A DNA stretch of 64,000 bases from Rhizomicrobium palustre. Its GTDB lineage: Bacteria > Pseudomonadota > Alphaproteobacteria > Micropepsales > Micropepsaceae. The stretch lies in the NCBI RefSeq assembly GCF_011761565.1, contig NZ_JAASRM010000001.1:1922139-1986138 (forward strand). The letters are read 5' to 3'. Of this stretch, positions 1 to 9,084 are shown one piece after another. The notes under the pieces were generated by a model. It was not told the DNA's origin. It made no database searches and saw only the letters and a program-made list of their open reading frames with translations. The first letter of the stretch is position 1. Each line of letters starts with the position of its first letter. The translations under genes were made by a program, and so were the position numbers.

Positions 1-369
1 GTGCTGGAGGCGGAATTGCAGCGCAACCGGGCGGGGCGTGGCGGGTGTTGGAGTATAGAGTGGAGTTGTGACGATGGCCTCTTCCGAGCGGCGAATCCTG
101 GCGCTGTGGTTTCCGAGGCTGGCGACCGATCGTTTGCGGCGCCGCTGGCGGAGATCTCCGCCGCCTGGTGCCTCGCTGCCGCTGATCATGGTGGCGAAGG
201 TAGAGAATGCGATGCGGCTTACCGCTGTCGATGCCAAGGCCGAGTGGCTTGGGCTTCAGCCGGGCATGGCCTTGGCGAGCGCGCGCGCGCGGGTTCCCGC
301 GCTGAAGGTCATGGCCGCCAATGCGCCGGCCGATTCGAAACTGCTCGCCCGTCTGGCCGATTGGTGTGA
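1..369 (+). CDS. imuA: ImuA C-terminal end (partial, 5' end outside window)
   Basis: The frame opens at the window edge with LEAELQRNRAGRGGCWSIEW, which resembles the C-terminal end of ImuA, the RecA/SulA-like accessory protein of the ImuA-ImuB-DnaE2 translesion system. The residues after it (DDGLFRAANPGAV) also fit alphaproteobacterial ImuA tails. The first in-frame stop is at 367-369, so the frame overlaps imuB by about 300 bp in another phase. A short imuA/imuB overlap is normal in this class; this one is unusually long, so the last 70 or so residues may be an accidental extension past a lost stop. The identity rests on about 35 residues plus the position directly before imuB. Confidence 0.6.
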   Translation: MLEAELQRNRAGRGGCWSIEWSCDDGLFRAANPGAVVSEAGDRSFAAPLAEISAAWCLAAADHGGEGRECDAAYRCRCQGRVAWASAGHGLGERARAGSRAEGHGRQCAGRFETARPSGRLV

Positions 370-1582
370 CGGCTATTCCCCCTTTGTCGCAATGGATGCG
401 CCGCGGGGCCTGTTTCTGGATGTCACCGGCTCGACGCATCTCTTCGGTGGCGAGCAGGCCATGCTGCAAACCTTGAAGAAAGATCTGCGCCGCCAAGGCT
501 TCGAAGTGCAGGCCGCGCTGGCTGGAACCGCCATGGCCGCGCGGGCACTGGCGCGCTACCGCGATGAAGCGGTGGTACCGGTGGGCGGCGATCACGAGGC
601 GCTATCCGGCTTGCCGGTGGAGGCCTTGGCGCTGGACGCATCCGTCACCCATGCCTTTCGCCGGGCGGGGTTGAAGACTGTGGGCAAGGTCGCTTCACGC
701 AGTCGCGCCGAACTCACCGCTCGTTTTGGCGCCGCCATGGTGGCGCGTCTCGATACGGCTTTGGGATATGCTGAAACCCCCATCAGCCCGCGCCTGACAT
801 TGCCCCCTTATCGGGTTGAGCGTCGTTTTCCTGAGCCGGTGTCGACAGAAGCAGTCATGCTTGCCTGCCTCAAACAGCTCGCAGGCTATCTGGCCAAGAG
901 CTTGGAGGAGCGGGGCGAGGGCGCCAGGATGCTGGAAGCAGTGTTCTTCCGCGCCGATGGTGCTATCCGGCGTATCGCGGTCGAAACCGGTAGCCCCACC
1001 CGCGATCCCGCCCTTTTGGAGCGGCTTTTCCGCGAAAAGCTCGATGCGCTCATCGATCCGCTCGATCCAGGCTTCGGCTTCGATCTCATTCGCCTGGAAG
1101 CGCTGCGCAGTGAAGCCTGCCGCGATGATGCCGCCCAGCTTGGCGATAAGGCTGCCGACGAAAAACAGATTCACCACTTGATCGACCGCCTCGCGGCGCG
1201 CTTTGGCAGCGCGCGCGTTCTCGCTTTCCGCGCCCAAGACACCCATATTCCCGAACGCGCTTTCGCGGCGGTTCCGGCCCAATATGCAGAGTCTGCTAAG
1301 CACGCCTGGAAAGCGCTGCGCCGTTCGGCAGAAGCCCCCCGCCGTCCCTTGCGCCAGATGGTGCCGGAGCCGGTCTCGATCCTGTCCGATAACCGCTTTC
1401 GCTGGCGCAATGTGGTGCACCGCATCTCCCGCATGGAAGGGCCGGAGCGCATTGCCATGGAATGGTGGCGCGCCCCGGGACCGGCCCGCGATTACTTCCG
1501 GGTAGAGGATGACGAGGGGCGCCGCTATTGGCTCTATAAAGAAGAGGGTGAGCGCTGGTTCATGCACGGGGTGTTTGCATGA
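68..1582 (+). CDS. imuB: ImuB, Y-family DNA polymerase-like protein (catalytically inactive type)
   Basis: This 504-residue protein begins at GTG 68 (an ATG lies two codons on). It has the Y-family fold signature, but the usual N-terminal catalytic aspartate motif is replaced by ILALWFPRLATDRL and the SIDE-type motif by APRGLFLDVTG. That is diagnostic of ImuB, a non-catalytic hub that bridges ImuA, DnaE2 and the beta clamp in damage-induced mutagenesis. The C-terminal part (about residues 390-504) carries the family's RRPLRQMVPEPVSIL region and the closing DYFRVEDDEGRRYWLYKE segment. The stop overlaps the dnaE2 start (ATGA), implying translational coupling. Any LexA-controlled promoter would lie upstream of imuA, outside the window. 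Confidence 0.93.
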   Translation: MTMASSERRILALWFPRLATDRLRRRWRRSPPPGASLPLIMVAKVENAMRLTAVDAKAEWLGLQPGMALASARARVPALKVMAANAPADSKLLARLADWCDGYSPFVAMDAPRGLFLDVTGSTHLFGGEQAMLQTLKKDLRRQGFEVQAALAGTAMAARALARYRDEAVVPVGGDHEALSGLPVEALALDASVTHAFRRAGLKTVGKVASRSRAELTARFGAAMVARLDTALGYAETPISPRLTLPPYRVERRFPEPVSTEAVMLACLKQLAGYLAKSLEERGEGARMLEAVFFRADGAIRRIAVETGSPTRDPALLERLFREKLDALIDPLDPGFGFDLIRLEALRSEACRDDAAQLGDKAADEKQIHHLIDRLAARFGSARVLAFRAQDTHIPERAFAAVPAQYAESAKHAWKALRRSAEAPRRPLRQMVPEPVSILSDNRFRWRNVVHRISRMEGPERIAMEWWRAPGPARDYFRVEDDEGRRYWLYKEEGERWFMHGVFA

Positions 1583-4500
1583 ACTCCTATGCGGAGATCG
1601 CCGTCACCACCAATTTCTCTTTTTTGCGCGGCGCCTCACATCCGGCTGAGATGGTAGAAACCGCTGCGTGTCTGAAATACGCCGCCATCGGTATTGCTGA
1701 CCGCAATTCTCTGGCAGGCGTGGTGCGCGCCTATGATGCCATTCAACAGCTAGAGGGCGAGAAGCCTAAGCTCCTGGTCGGGGCGCGGCTGGTTTTCGCG
1801 GACGGCACGCCGGATATCATTGCCTATCCCAGTGATCGTGAAGCCTATGGGCGGCTCTGCCGTCTCATAAGTGTCGGTAAGTTGCGTGCCGCGAAAGGCG
1901 AATGCGTCTTGGCGCTGGACGATCTCTTGGAATGGCAAGAGGGTCTGTTGCTGGTGGTGATGGCGCCGCGCTTCGGGGAAGGAATAGAGGCACCAGAGCA
2001 TAAGCATGCTTGGAATATTTCCGCGCTCGGTGTGGTCCATCCAGAATGGCAGGCGCGCGAGATCGCATCGCTTCTGCCGATACTGACGGCGGAGGCGCAG
2101 GGTCGGGTCTGGCTTGGGGTGTCGATGCCGCTCATGGGCGATGATGCCCGCCGTCTCACCTATTGGAAATGTGTGGCAGATGCCGCCAGCGTGCCACTCA
2201 TCGCCACCAATGATCCCGTCTATCACATTCCTCAACGCCGCCCGTTGCATGATGTCGTCACCTGTATTCGCGAACATGTCAGCCTCGCCAATGCAGGGCG
2301 CCGGTTGGAAGCCAATGGGGAACGGCATCTGAAATCCTCGCGGGAGATGGCCGAGCTTTTTGCGGCGGCACCAGAAGCGATCACCGAAACGCTGAAGCTG
2401 GCGGAACGGGTCGGTTTCAGCCTTGATCAGATTCAATACAATTACCCCGACGAGCCGGTGCCCGAGGGCAAGACTGCGCAGCAGCATCTCGAAGACCTCA
2501 CCTGGGCGGGCGCCAAAGCGACGTATCACGGCTTCGTGCCGGAGAAGGTGGAAAAGACTCTGAAAAAAGAACTGCGTCTGATCGATCAGATGCAGATCGC
2601 GCCGTATTTCCTCACCGTGCACGACATTGTTTCTTTCGCTAAGGAAAAGGAAATCCTCTGCCAGGGGCGTGGCTCGTCGGCCAATTCCGCGGTCTGCTTT
2701 GTGCTTGGCATCACCGCTGTCGATCCCACTGAAGTCGATCTCTTGTTCGAGCGCTTCGTCTCCCAGGAGCGCAAAGAGCCGCCCGATATCGATGTCGATT
2801 TCGAGCATGAGCGCCGCGAAGAGGTGATCCAGGAAATCTATAGCCGTTATGGCCGCCACCGCGCCGCGCTTGCCGCCACGGTGATCCGCTATCGCCCAAG
2901 GAGTGCCATTCGCGAGGTCGGCAAGGTTTTTGGTCTGACCGAGGATGTCACCTCGGCCCTGGCTTCAGGGGTATGGGGAAGCTGGGGCGGGCGGCTGAAA
3001 GACAGCGAGGTGCGCCAGGGCCTGCTCGATCCCAGGAATGCGTTGATCGCCCGCGCGGTGGGGCTTGCCAATGAGCTGATCGGTTTTCCCCGCCATCTCT
3101 CGCAGCATGTCGGCGGCTTCGTGCTTACCCATGACCGGCTGGATGAACTCGTGCCGGTGGGCCCGGCCACCATGAAGGACCGTTGGTTCATCGAATGGGA
3201 TAAGGACGATATCGACGTCCTGCGCATGATGAAGGTCGATTGCCTGGCCCTCGGCATGCTGACCTGCATCCGCAAGGCCTTCGATCTCATCCGGGTGCAT
3301 GAGGGCAAGACCCTCACTCTGGCGGGCATCCCGCGCAAGGATGAATCCGTTTACAAGATGCTGCAGGAGGCCGACGCCATAGGCGTCTTCCAGGTCGAAA
3401 GCCGGGCGCAGATGAACATGCTGCCACGGCTTAAGCCGGAAAATTTCTACGATCTTGTCATCGAGGTTGCGATTGTCCGCCCCGGTCCGATCCAAGGCGA
3501 CATGGTGCATCCTTATCTTCGCCGCCGCTCTGGGAAGGAAGAGGTCACCTTTCCCTCGCCTGCGCCCGAACATGGCCCGCCCGATGAGCTTTATGAGGTG
3601 CTTAACAAGACCAAGGGCGTGCCGCTGTTTCAGGAACAGGCGATGCGGCTCGCCATTGTGGCAGCGAAATTCTCGCCTGAAGAGGCCAATGGTCTGCGCC
3701 GGGCAATGGCAACCTTCCGCAATCTCGGCACCATCGACAGTTTCCGTGAAAAATTCGTCGGCCGCATGGTGGCGCGCGGCTATGAACAGGACTACGCCGA
3801 ACGCTGTTTCCGTCAGATCGAGGGCTTCGGCTCTTATGGTTTTCCCGAGAGCCATGCGGCGAGCTTTGCCCATCTGGTCTATGTCTCGGCTTGGCTGAAG
3901 AAGCACCATCCGGCGGCGTTCTGCTGTGCGCTGCTCAATTCCCAGCCCATGGGCTTCTACGCCCCCGCCGAAATCGTCCGCGACGCCCGCGAGCATGGGG
4001 TCGATGTCCGCCATGTCGACGTCAATTTCAGCGATTGGCATAACACGCTGGAACCCGGCCTTGCGGTGCGGCTGGGTTTTCGCCAAGTCGAGAGCTTTCG
4101 CGAGGACTGGGCCGAGACCCTGCGCCTTGCCCGTGGCAATGGCTATCGCAGCGTCGAATCGCTCGCCAAGCGCACGGTGCTGCCCAAGCGCGCCATGGTG
4201 ATCCTCGCGGAAGCTGATTCTTTCCAGTCTTTGGCCACCGACCGGCGCGAAACCTTGTGGGCAGTTCGTCGCATCGCCGACCCGTCGGGCCTGCCGCTCT
4301 TTGACGCGCAGTATGTCGAGGCGCAGGAGCCGGAGAATATCGCGCCGCTGCCTGTGATGCCGCTCTCTGAACATGTGCTGGCCGATTATCAGATGCTGCG
4401 CCTGTCGCTGCGCGCACATCTCATGGAGTTCTTGCGGCCGCTCTTCGAAATCGAAGGCAGCAAAAGCTGTGCCGAAATCAATCAAGCCCCGGACGGCACG

Positions 4501-4848
4501 CCGGTCGCCTGCGCGGGAATTGTGCTCGTGCGGCAGATGCCCGGTGACGCGGGCGTAGTATTTGTAACATTGAGTGATGACACCGGGGTCACCAACGTTG
4601 TGGTCTGGCCACGTCTGGTCGAAACCTTCCGGCGTGAGATTATGTCTGCACGTCTCTTGCTCGTTTGCGGAAAAATTCAGCGCAGTGAAGAGGGCGTGGT
4701 GCATTTGGTCGCGGAGCGCATTTTCGACCGGACAATAGAGCTGGAGCGTCTTTCCGAAGACGGAGATGCTGTTTCAGATGGCCTGAGCGCGATGCATCGT
4801 CATCCGCGCAATGTGCGGGCCGTGCCGAAGTCGCGTGATTTCCATTAA
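1579..4848 (+). CDS. dnaE2: Error-prone DNA polymerase III alpha subunit DnaE2
   Basis: This 1089-residue protein is typical in length for DnaE2 (ImuC). The N-terminal PHP domain starts with YAEIAVTTNFSFLRGASHP. The polymerase core carries the catalytic acid motif PPDIDVDFEHERREEV at about residue 400 and the DnaE segments GRGSSANSAVCF and FPESHAASFAHLVY. A helix-hairpin-helix region and an OB-fold follow. It is the replicative-type polymerase that extends across lesions with ImuA and ImuB, giving SOS mutagenesis. It overlaps imuB by 4 bp. Palindromic DNA rather than another gene follows its stop, so it is the last gene of the cassette. Confidence 0.96.
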   Translation: MNSYAEIAVTTNFSFLRGASHPAEMVETAACLKYAAIGIADRNSLAGVVRAYDAIQQLEGEKPKLLVGARLVFADGTPDIIAYPSDREAYGRLCRLISVGKLRAAKGECVLALDDLLEWQEGLLLVVMAPRFGEGIEAPEHKHAWNISALGVVHPEWQAREIASLLPILTAEAQGRVWLGVSMPLMGDDARRLTYWKCVADAASVPLIATNDPVYHIPQRRPLHDVVTCIREHVSLANAGRRLEANGERHLKSSREMAELFAAAPEAITETLKLAERVGFSLDQIQYNYPDEPVPEGKTAQQHLEDLTWAGAKATYHGFVPEKVEKTLKKELRLIDQMQIAPYFLTVHDIVSFAKEKEILCQGRGSSANSAVCFVLGITAVDPTEVDLLFERFVSQERKEPPDIDVDFEHERREEVIQEIYSRYGRHRAALAATVIRYRPRSAIREVGKVFGLTEDVTSALASGVWGSWGGRLKDSEVRQGLLDPRNALIARAVGLANELIGFPRHLSQHVGGFVLTHDRLDELVPVGPATMKDRWFIEWDKDDIDVLRMMKVDCLALGMLTCIRKAFDLIRVHEGKTLTLAGIPRKDESVYKMLQEADAIGVFQVESRAQMNMLPRLKPENFYDLVIEVAIVRPGPIQGDMVHPYLRRRSGKEEVTFPSPAPEHGPPDELYEVLNKTKGVPLFQEQAMRLAIVAAKFSPEEANGLRRAMATFRNLGTIDSFREKFVGRMVARGYEQDYAERCFRQIEGFGSYGFPESHAASFAHLVYVSAWLKKHHPAAFCCALLNSQPMGFYAPAEIVRDAREHGVDVRHVDVNFSDWHNTLEPGLAVRLGFRQVESFREDWAETLRLARGNGYRSVESLAKRTVLPKRAMVILAEADSFQSLATDRRETLWAVRRIADPSGLPLFDAQYVEAQEPENIAPLPVMPLSEHVLADYQMLRLSLRAHLMEFLRPLFEIEGSKSCAEINQAPDGTPVACAGIVLVRQMPGDAGVVFVTLSDDTGVTNVVVWPRLVETFRREIMSARLLLVCGKIQRSEEGVVHLVAERIFDRTIELERLSEDGDAVSDGLSAMHRHPRNVRAVPKSRDFH

Positions 4849-4856
4849 GCCTGAGC

Positions 4857-4936
4857 GCGATGAGAATCGCTATCAGCCCAAACTGTGCCGATAAGATGCA
4901 TTCAGAATGCCTAATAATAGGCACACCTAACAGTTT
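4857..4936. repeat. Cluster of nested short inverted repeats
   Basis: Four perfect inverted repeats lie within 80 bp: GCGAT/ATCGC (4857-4870), GCATTC/GAATGC (4898-4910), GCCTA/TAGGC (4909-4922) and an outer pair AAACTGT (4880-4886)/ACAGTTT (4930-4936) that encloses the last two. No U-run follows, so a simple intrinsic terminator for dnaE2 is not obvious. It could be a structured RNA or a multi-site operator for the hydrogenase promoter. Confidence 0.5.
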
Positions 4937-4966
4937 CCTCATAAGACAATTGAGTACGCGTCGTAT

Positions 4967-4980
4967 TTGATTTTCCGCAA
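4967..4980. promoter_or_regulatory. FNR/FixK-type box upstream of the gltD-like/hydA1 unit
   Basis: TTGATTTTCCGCAA fits the FixK2-type consensus TTG(A/C)-N6-(T/G)CAA and is a relaxed FNR box (TTGAT-N4-ATCAA). It lies about 175 bp before the start at 5156. A near-identical box (TTGATCTTTCGCAA) lies upstream of hydC, the only other hydrogenase promoter region here. This suggests anaerobic or microaerobic activation by a CRP/FNR-family regulator. Confidence 0.5.
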
Positions 4981-5155
4981 AAGCGGGGCTGTTTGTCGCG
5001 ATACCCCAAATTTGCGTTTTCGCCTATGTATCCTGTTGCACTCTGCGATTACAGCAGAGGAGAAAAAAAGAGGCCCACACGGATTTGCGTGCCTCATCAG
5101 GGTTCGCGTCCAGGCGAGGTCTCTCTGCATAACTAAAAAGCAGGGAACCAGGATT

Positions 5156-7153
5156 ATGTCACATATCGTCTACGGCGTCTGGAACGGAGCCGTTCACGAC
5201 TACCGCGATCCAACAAAACCGGCGCCGGAAAATCCCGTTGCGTTGAAAAACATCGACGTCTTCAACGAAGGAAACCCCGTGCGCGCTTTCGTCGGCGACC
5301 GGGGTTTTTTCGTGTTCGACAAGGGCGTCAGCCTGATCGATACCTTCTGGCGCTATATGGACAAGGCTGCTGAACAGTCTTGCGGCAAGTGCACCCCCTG
5401 CCGGATGGGCACGGTGCTAGTCCGTGATGCGCTCGCTTCCCTGCGCAAGGGCGAGCTTTCCGCCCTCAACCTTGATGATATCACGGCGCTCGCCCGCCAA
5501 ATGAACGATACCTCGCTTTGCGGTCTCGGCATGACCTGCGGCCGGGCGCTGCTCGATGCCCTGGAAAATTTCCGTGACGAGTTCGAGGCCGAGATCGAAG
5601 AAGGCAAGCAACCCGATCAGGAAGGCATGGTCTATGTCACCGCGCCCTGCATCGAGGCTTGCCCCTCCAAGATCAACGTGCCGCAATACATCGATTACAT
5701 CCGCGACGGTAAGCCGTCCCATTCGCTCGGCGTCATCCTGCAGAAATACCCGATGGCCGCCACCTGCGGCCGCGTCTGCGTGCGCTTCTGCGAAATGGCC
5801 TGCCGCCGTAATCTGGTTGACGAAGCGGTGGGCATCAAAACCCTGAAGCGCTATGTCGCCGACTATCAGAAAGACACCGGCGCGCTCACCTTCTCCAAGA
5901 GCATGATCGCCGAACCGCTGCCGTCCTCCTTCAAGGTCGCGGTTGTGGGGGCCGGCCCGGCGGGCGTATCCGCCGCCTATCACCTTCTGTTGCACGGCTA
6001 TCATGTCGATATCTATGAAGCGATGCCGCAAGCTGGCGGCATGGCCGCGATCGGCATTCCCTCCTACCGCCTGCCGAAGGACATCCTGAAGTCCGAAATG
6101 GACATCATCACCGCGTTAGGTGGCCGCTTCCTCTTCAACCAGAAGCTCGGCAAGGATTATTCGGTCGACGATCTCTTCGCCAAAGGCTACCGCGCCGTGT
6201 TCCTCGGCCTTGGCTGCCAGGAAGGCACCAAGATGGGCGTCGCCAACGAAGACACCTCGCTCAAGGGGTATGAATCCGGCATCGGCTTCCTGCTCAAGGT
6301 GCATGACCATGTGGCGGGCATCAAGCCGGTCAAGCTGGAAGGCGATGTCGTGGTCGTCGGCGGCGGCAACGTCGCGATGGACTGCGTCCGCTCGGCTATC
6401 CGCATGGGCGCGCGCACGGTGCATCTCGTCTATCGCCGCACCCGCGATGACATGCCCGCCGACAAGGAAGAGATCACGGCCGCTGAGGCGGAAGGCATCG
6501 TGATGCATTATCTTACCAACCCGACCGAAATCCTTTCGGAAGACGGTAAGGTGGTGGGCGTGAAGCTGGTGCATATGCGCCAGACCGAGAAGGACGCCAA
6601 GGGCCGCCGTAATGTCGAGCCGATCCCCGGCACCGAACGCGTGCTGGCGTGCTCGACCGTGATCGCCGCCATTGGCCAGCAGGTCCAGTCCGGCGCCATC
6701 CAGGACAAGGATGGGGTCAAGCTCAACAAGTGGAAGTGCATCGACGCCGATCACGCCTCGCTGATGACCTCGCGCGAAGGTGTTTTCGCGGGCGGTGACT
6801 GCGAGACGGGTGCGGCGACGCTTATCAGCGCCATGGCGGCAGGCCTAAAAGCGGCGCGCGCCATCGACGATTGGGTGCGTCTCGGCAAGGTGCGGTTTTT
6901 CCCGCGCTCGCGCATGCGCCAGATCCTGAAAGACAACAACGTGCTCGCCCATGGCGTCGAGGAAATTCCGGTCAAGTCGGAATACCGCGTCCACCATCCC
7001 GAGCTTGATCCTGAAATCCGCAAGCAGATGTTTGAGGAGGTGGAGCGGCCGATCAGCCGCGAAGAGGCCTATCACGAGGCCAAGCGCTGCATGCGCTGCT
7101 ATCGCGTCTATTCGGTGGTCACGGCGCAAGCCGTGCCCGAGTCCCACAATTAA
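5156..7153 (+). CDS. NuoF-type 4Fe-4S domain / GltD-like NAD(P)H oxidoreductase fusion, partner of HydA1
   Basis: This is a 665-residue flavoprotein. Residues about 60-140 resemble the C-terminal 4Fe-4S domain of NuoF/HydB (SCGKCTPCRMG with C76, C79, C82, plus C122 in LCGLG). Residues about 155-640 are GltD/NfnB-like: cysteines in CIEAC and CGRVC..FCEMAC for two 4Fe-4S clusters, an FAD site GAGPAG (265-270), a second Rossmann motif VVVGGGNVAMD, the NADP-type signature VYRRTRDDMPA, and the closing FAGGD FAD motif. The FMN- and NADH-binding part of NuoF is absent. It lies 13 bp before hydA1, so it probably passes electrons between NAD(P)H and that hydrogenase. The start follows a weak CAGGA site and is where NuoF-like residues begin. 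The arrangement resembles the glutamate-synthase-linked group of [FeFe]-hydrogenases. Confidence 0.82.
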   Translation: MSHIVYGVWNGAVHDYRDPTKPAPENPVALKNIDVFNEGNPVRAFVGDRGFFVFDKGVSLIDTFWRYMDKAAEQSCGKCTPCRMGTVLVRDALASLRKGELSALNLDDITALARQMNDTSLCGLGMTCGRALLDALENFRDEFEAEIEEGKQPDQEGMVYVTAPCIEACPSKINVPQYIDYIRDGKPSHSLGVILQKYPMAATCGRVCVRFCEMACRRNLVDEAVGIKTLKRYVADYQKDTGALTFSKSMIAEPLPSSFKVAVVGAGPAGVSAAYHLLLHGYHVDIYEAMPQAGGMAAIGIPSYRLPKDILKSEMDIITALGGRFLFNQKLGKDYSVDDLFAKGYRAVFLGLGCQEGTKMGVANEDTSLKGYESGIGFLLKVHDHVAGIKPVKLEGDVVVVGGGNVAMDCVRSAIRMGARTVHLVYRRTRDDMPADKEEITAAEAEGIVMHYLTNPTEILSEDGKVVGVKLVHMRQTEKDAKGRRNVEPIPGTERVLACSTVIAAIGQQVQSGAIQDKDGVKLNKWKCIDADHASLMTSREGVFAGGDCETGAATLISAMAAGLKAARAIDDWVRLGKVRFFPRSRMRQILKDNNVLAHGVEEIPVKSEYRVHHPELDPEIRKQMFEEVERPISREEAYHEAKRCMRCYRVYSVVTAQAVPESHN

Positions 7154-7166
7154 GGAGCGCCCCACC

Positions 7167-9017
7167 ATGGATAATCATCACAACAACGGCGGCGGCGAAA
7201 AGAAGATCCTGCACGCCACCATCAACGGCATGGCCGTCGAGGCCGAGGAAAACGAAACCATCCTGCATTGCGCCCGCCGCTATGGCGTCTATATCCCGAC
7301 GCTGTGCGAGCTCGACGATATCGATCACACCCCCGGCACCTGCCGCGTCTGTCTGGTCGAGTTCGAAGTCACCAATGGCTCGGGCGTGAAGCTCGCCACC
7401 TCCTGCAATACACCGGTGGTGGAAGGCATGGTGGTGCAGACCCGCTCCCCGCGCGTCCGCAGCGCCCAGCGTTTGCAGGTCGAACTCCTCCTGGCTGACC
7501 ACGATCAGGATTGCGCCACTTGCGTGCGCCACGGCAATTGCGAACTGCAAGACGTGGCCCAGTTCGTAGGCCTGCATGAAAACCGCTTCTTCAAGCCGGA
7601 ATTCGTGGAGAAACGTCCGATCGACGATTCTTCGCCCGCCATGATCCGCGACATGTCCAAATGCATCCGCTGCCAGCGCTGCGTCGCGATTTGCCGCGAA
7701 GGCCAAGGCGTGGATGCGCTGGTGCAGATCGGTATCGGCCAGGAAAAGGCCGTCGGCTTGCGCAATGGTCTGAACCAGAAGGACTCTACGTGCGTCACTT
7801 GCGGCCAATGCGTGCTGGTCTGCCCGACCGGTGCGCTGGGAGAGCGTGACGAAACCGATAAGGTGCTCGATTGGATCTATGATCCCGAGATCGTCACCGT
7901 CTTCCAATTCGCCCCGGCTGTACGCGTGGCCTTTGGCGAGGAGTTCGGTCTTCCGGCGGGTGCCAATGTCCAAGGTCAGATCATCACGGCCCTAAAGCAG
8001 ATCGGCGCCGATATCGTGCTCGATACCAACTTCGCCGCCGATTTGGTGATCATGGAAGAAAGCGCCGAGCTCTTGAAGCGGCTCTCCGCCGGCAAGCGCC
8101 CGACCTTCACCTCCTGCTGCCCGGCTTGGATCAATTTTGCGGAAATCCATTATCCGGAAATCCTGCCCTATCTCTCTTCGACCAAATCGCCGATGCAGTC
8201 GATGGGCGTGATCTGCAAAACCTATCTACCGGAAAAGATGGGCCTGGACCCGAAGAAGGTTCGCACCATCGCTATCATGCCCTGCACCGCGAAGAAGGAC
8301 GAAGCGGCCCGCGGCCAGCTCAAGCTCGAAACCGGCGATGCCGAAATCGATGCCGTGCTGACCACCCGCGAATTCGCCCGCATGCTGCGCCGCGAGGGTG
8401 TCAACATCGCCAAATGCGAACCGTCGGATTTCGACAACCCGTATATGAGCGAGTTCTCCGGCGCGGGTGCCATTTTCGGTACCACCGGCGGCGTGATGGA
8501 AGCAGCCGTCCGCACCATGTACTACGTCGCCAATGGAAAAGAATATGACCTCATCGAATTCGAGCAGCTGCGCGGCTTCGATGGTGTGCGTTCGGCGACC
8601 GTCGATATGGGCGGCTCCATCGGCATCGTGAAAGTGGCGATGGCCCATGGGCTGAAGCCCGCGCGCGAACTGGTCGAGCAGGTACTCGCGGGTAAGGCTG
8701 ATTTCGATTTCATCGAGATCATGGCTTGCCCGGGCGGCTGCGTCGATGGCGGCGGCAACCTTCGCTCCAAGAAGGCCTATATGCCGAACGCCATGAAGCG
8801 CCGCGGCACGCTCTACACGGTCGACCGTCAGCAGAAGGTCCGCCAGTCGCATAACAATGAGCAGATCAAAGCGCTCTATCGCGACTTCCTGGAGAAGCCG
8901 TATTCCGACAAGGCCCATCACCTCCTGCACACCATGTATAACGACCGCAAACTCGACCTGAAGCGGACAGTGAAGGAAATCTGGGACGATCTGACGATCT
9001 CCGATCCTCTGTATTAA
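7167..9017 (+). CDS. hydA: [FeFe]-hydrogenase catalytic subunit HydA1
   Basis: This 616-residue protein has multi-cluster architecture. The order is an N-terminal [2Fe-2S] domain (TLC, GTCRVC, TSC), a His-Cys3 [4Fe-4S] motif (HDQDCATCVRHGNC), two ferredoxin-type clusters (CIRCQRCVAIC and CVTCGQCVLVCP), then the H-cluster domain. All three H-cluster motifs are intact: L1 TSCCPAW (C317 ligand, C318 proton relay), L2 MPCTAKKDE (C373) and L3 MACPGGCVDGGG (C521, C525). It catalyses reversible H2 formation in the cytoplasm and has no signal peptide. AAGGAG precedes the ATG. It shares an operon with the GltD-like fusion, and a terminator follows, separating it from hydCBA2. Confidence 0.96.
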   Translation: MDNHHNNGGGEKKILHATINGMAVEAEENETILHCARRYGVYIPTLCELDDIDHTPGTCRVCLVEFEVTNGSGVKLATSCNTPVVEGMVVQTRSPRVRSAQRLQVELLLADHDQDCATCVRHGNCELQDVAQFVGLHENRFFKPEFVEKRPIDDSSPAMIRDMSKCIRCQRCVAICREGQGVDALVQIGIGQEKAVGLRNGLNQKDSTCVTCGQCVLVCPTGALGERDETDKVLDWIYDPEIVTVFQFAPAVRVAFGEEFGLPAGANVQGQIITALKQIGADIVLDTNFAADLVIMEESAELLKRLSAGKRPTFTSCCPAWINFAEIHYPEILPYLSSTKSPMQSMGVICKTYLPEKMGLDPKKVRTIAIMPCTAKKDEAARGQLKLETGDAEIDAVLTTREFARMLRREGVNIAKCEPSDFDNPYMSEFSGAGAIFGTTGGVMEAAVRTMYYVANGKEYDLIEFEQLRGFDGVRSATVDMGGSIGIVKVAMAHGLKPARELVEQVLAGKADFDFIEIMACPGGCVDGGGNLRSKKAYMPNAMKRRGTLYTVDRQQKVRQSHNNEQIKALYRDFLEKPYSDKAHHLLHTMYNDRKLDLKRTVKEIWDDLTISDPLY

Positions 9018-9084
9018 AAAGCCGGTGGCGCGCCCGGGGGCGAGCCGCTGATAAGAACCAAGCCGTTGATACGGCTGTATCCTT

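Larger units (their letters stand above)
4849..5155. other. Intergenic regulatory region between dnaE2 and the first hydrogenase unit
   Basis: There is no gene in these roughly 300 bases. They hold a cluster of short inverted repeats (4857-4936), an FNR/FixK-type box (4967-4980) and a GAGGC...GCCTC leader hairpin at about 5070-5096. The reading frame of the downstream gene stays open back to TTG 4967, but that codon is part of the FNR-like box and has no ribosome binding site, so the region is read as promoter and leader. Confidence 0.6.

Noticed and set aside
4967-5155. N-terminal extension of the GltD-like fusion back to TTG 4967
   Set aside because: The codon lies within the FNR-like box, lacks a ribosome site, and the extra residues do not resemble NuoF or GltD.
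5156-7153. Genuine glutamate synthase small subunit (GltD)
   Set aside because: No GltB is adjacent; the N-terminal NuoF-type cluster domain and the hydA1 partner argue for a hydrogenase-linked oxidoreductase.
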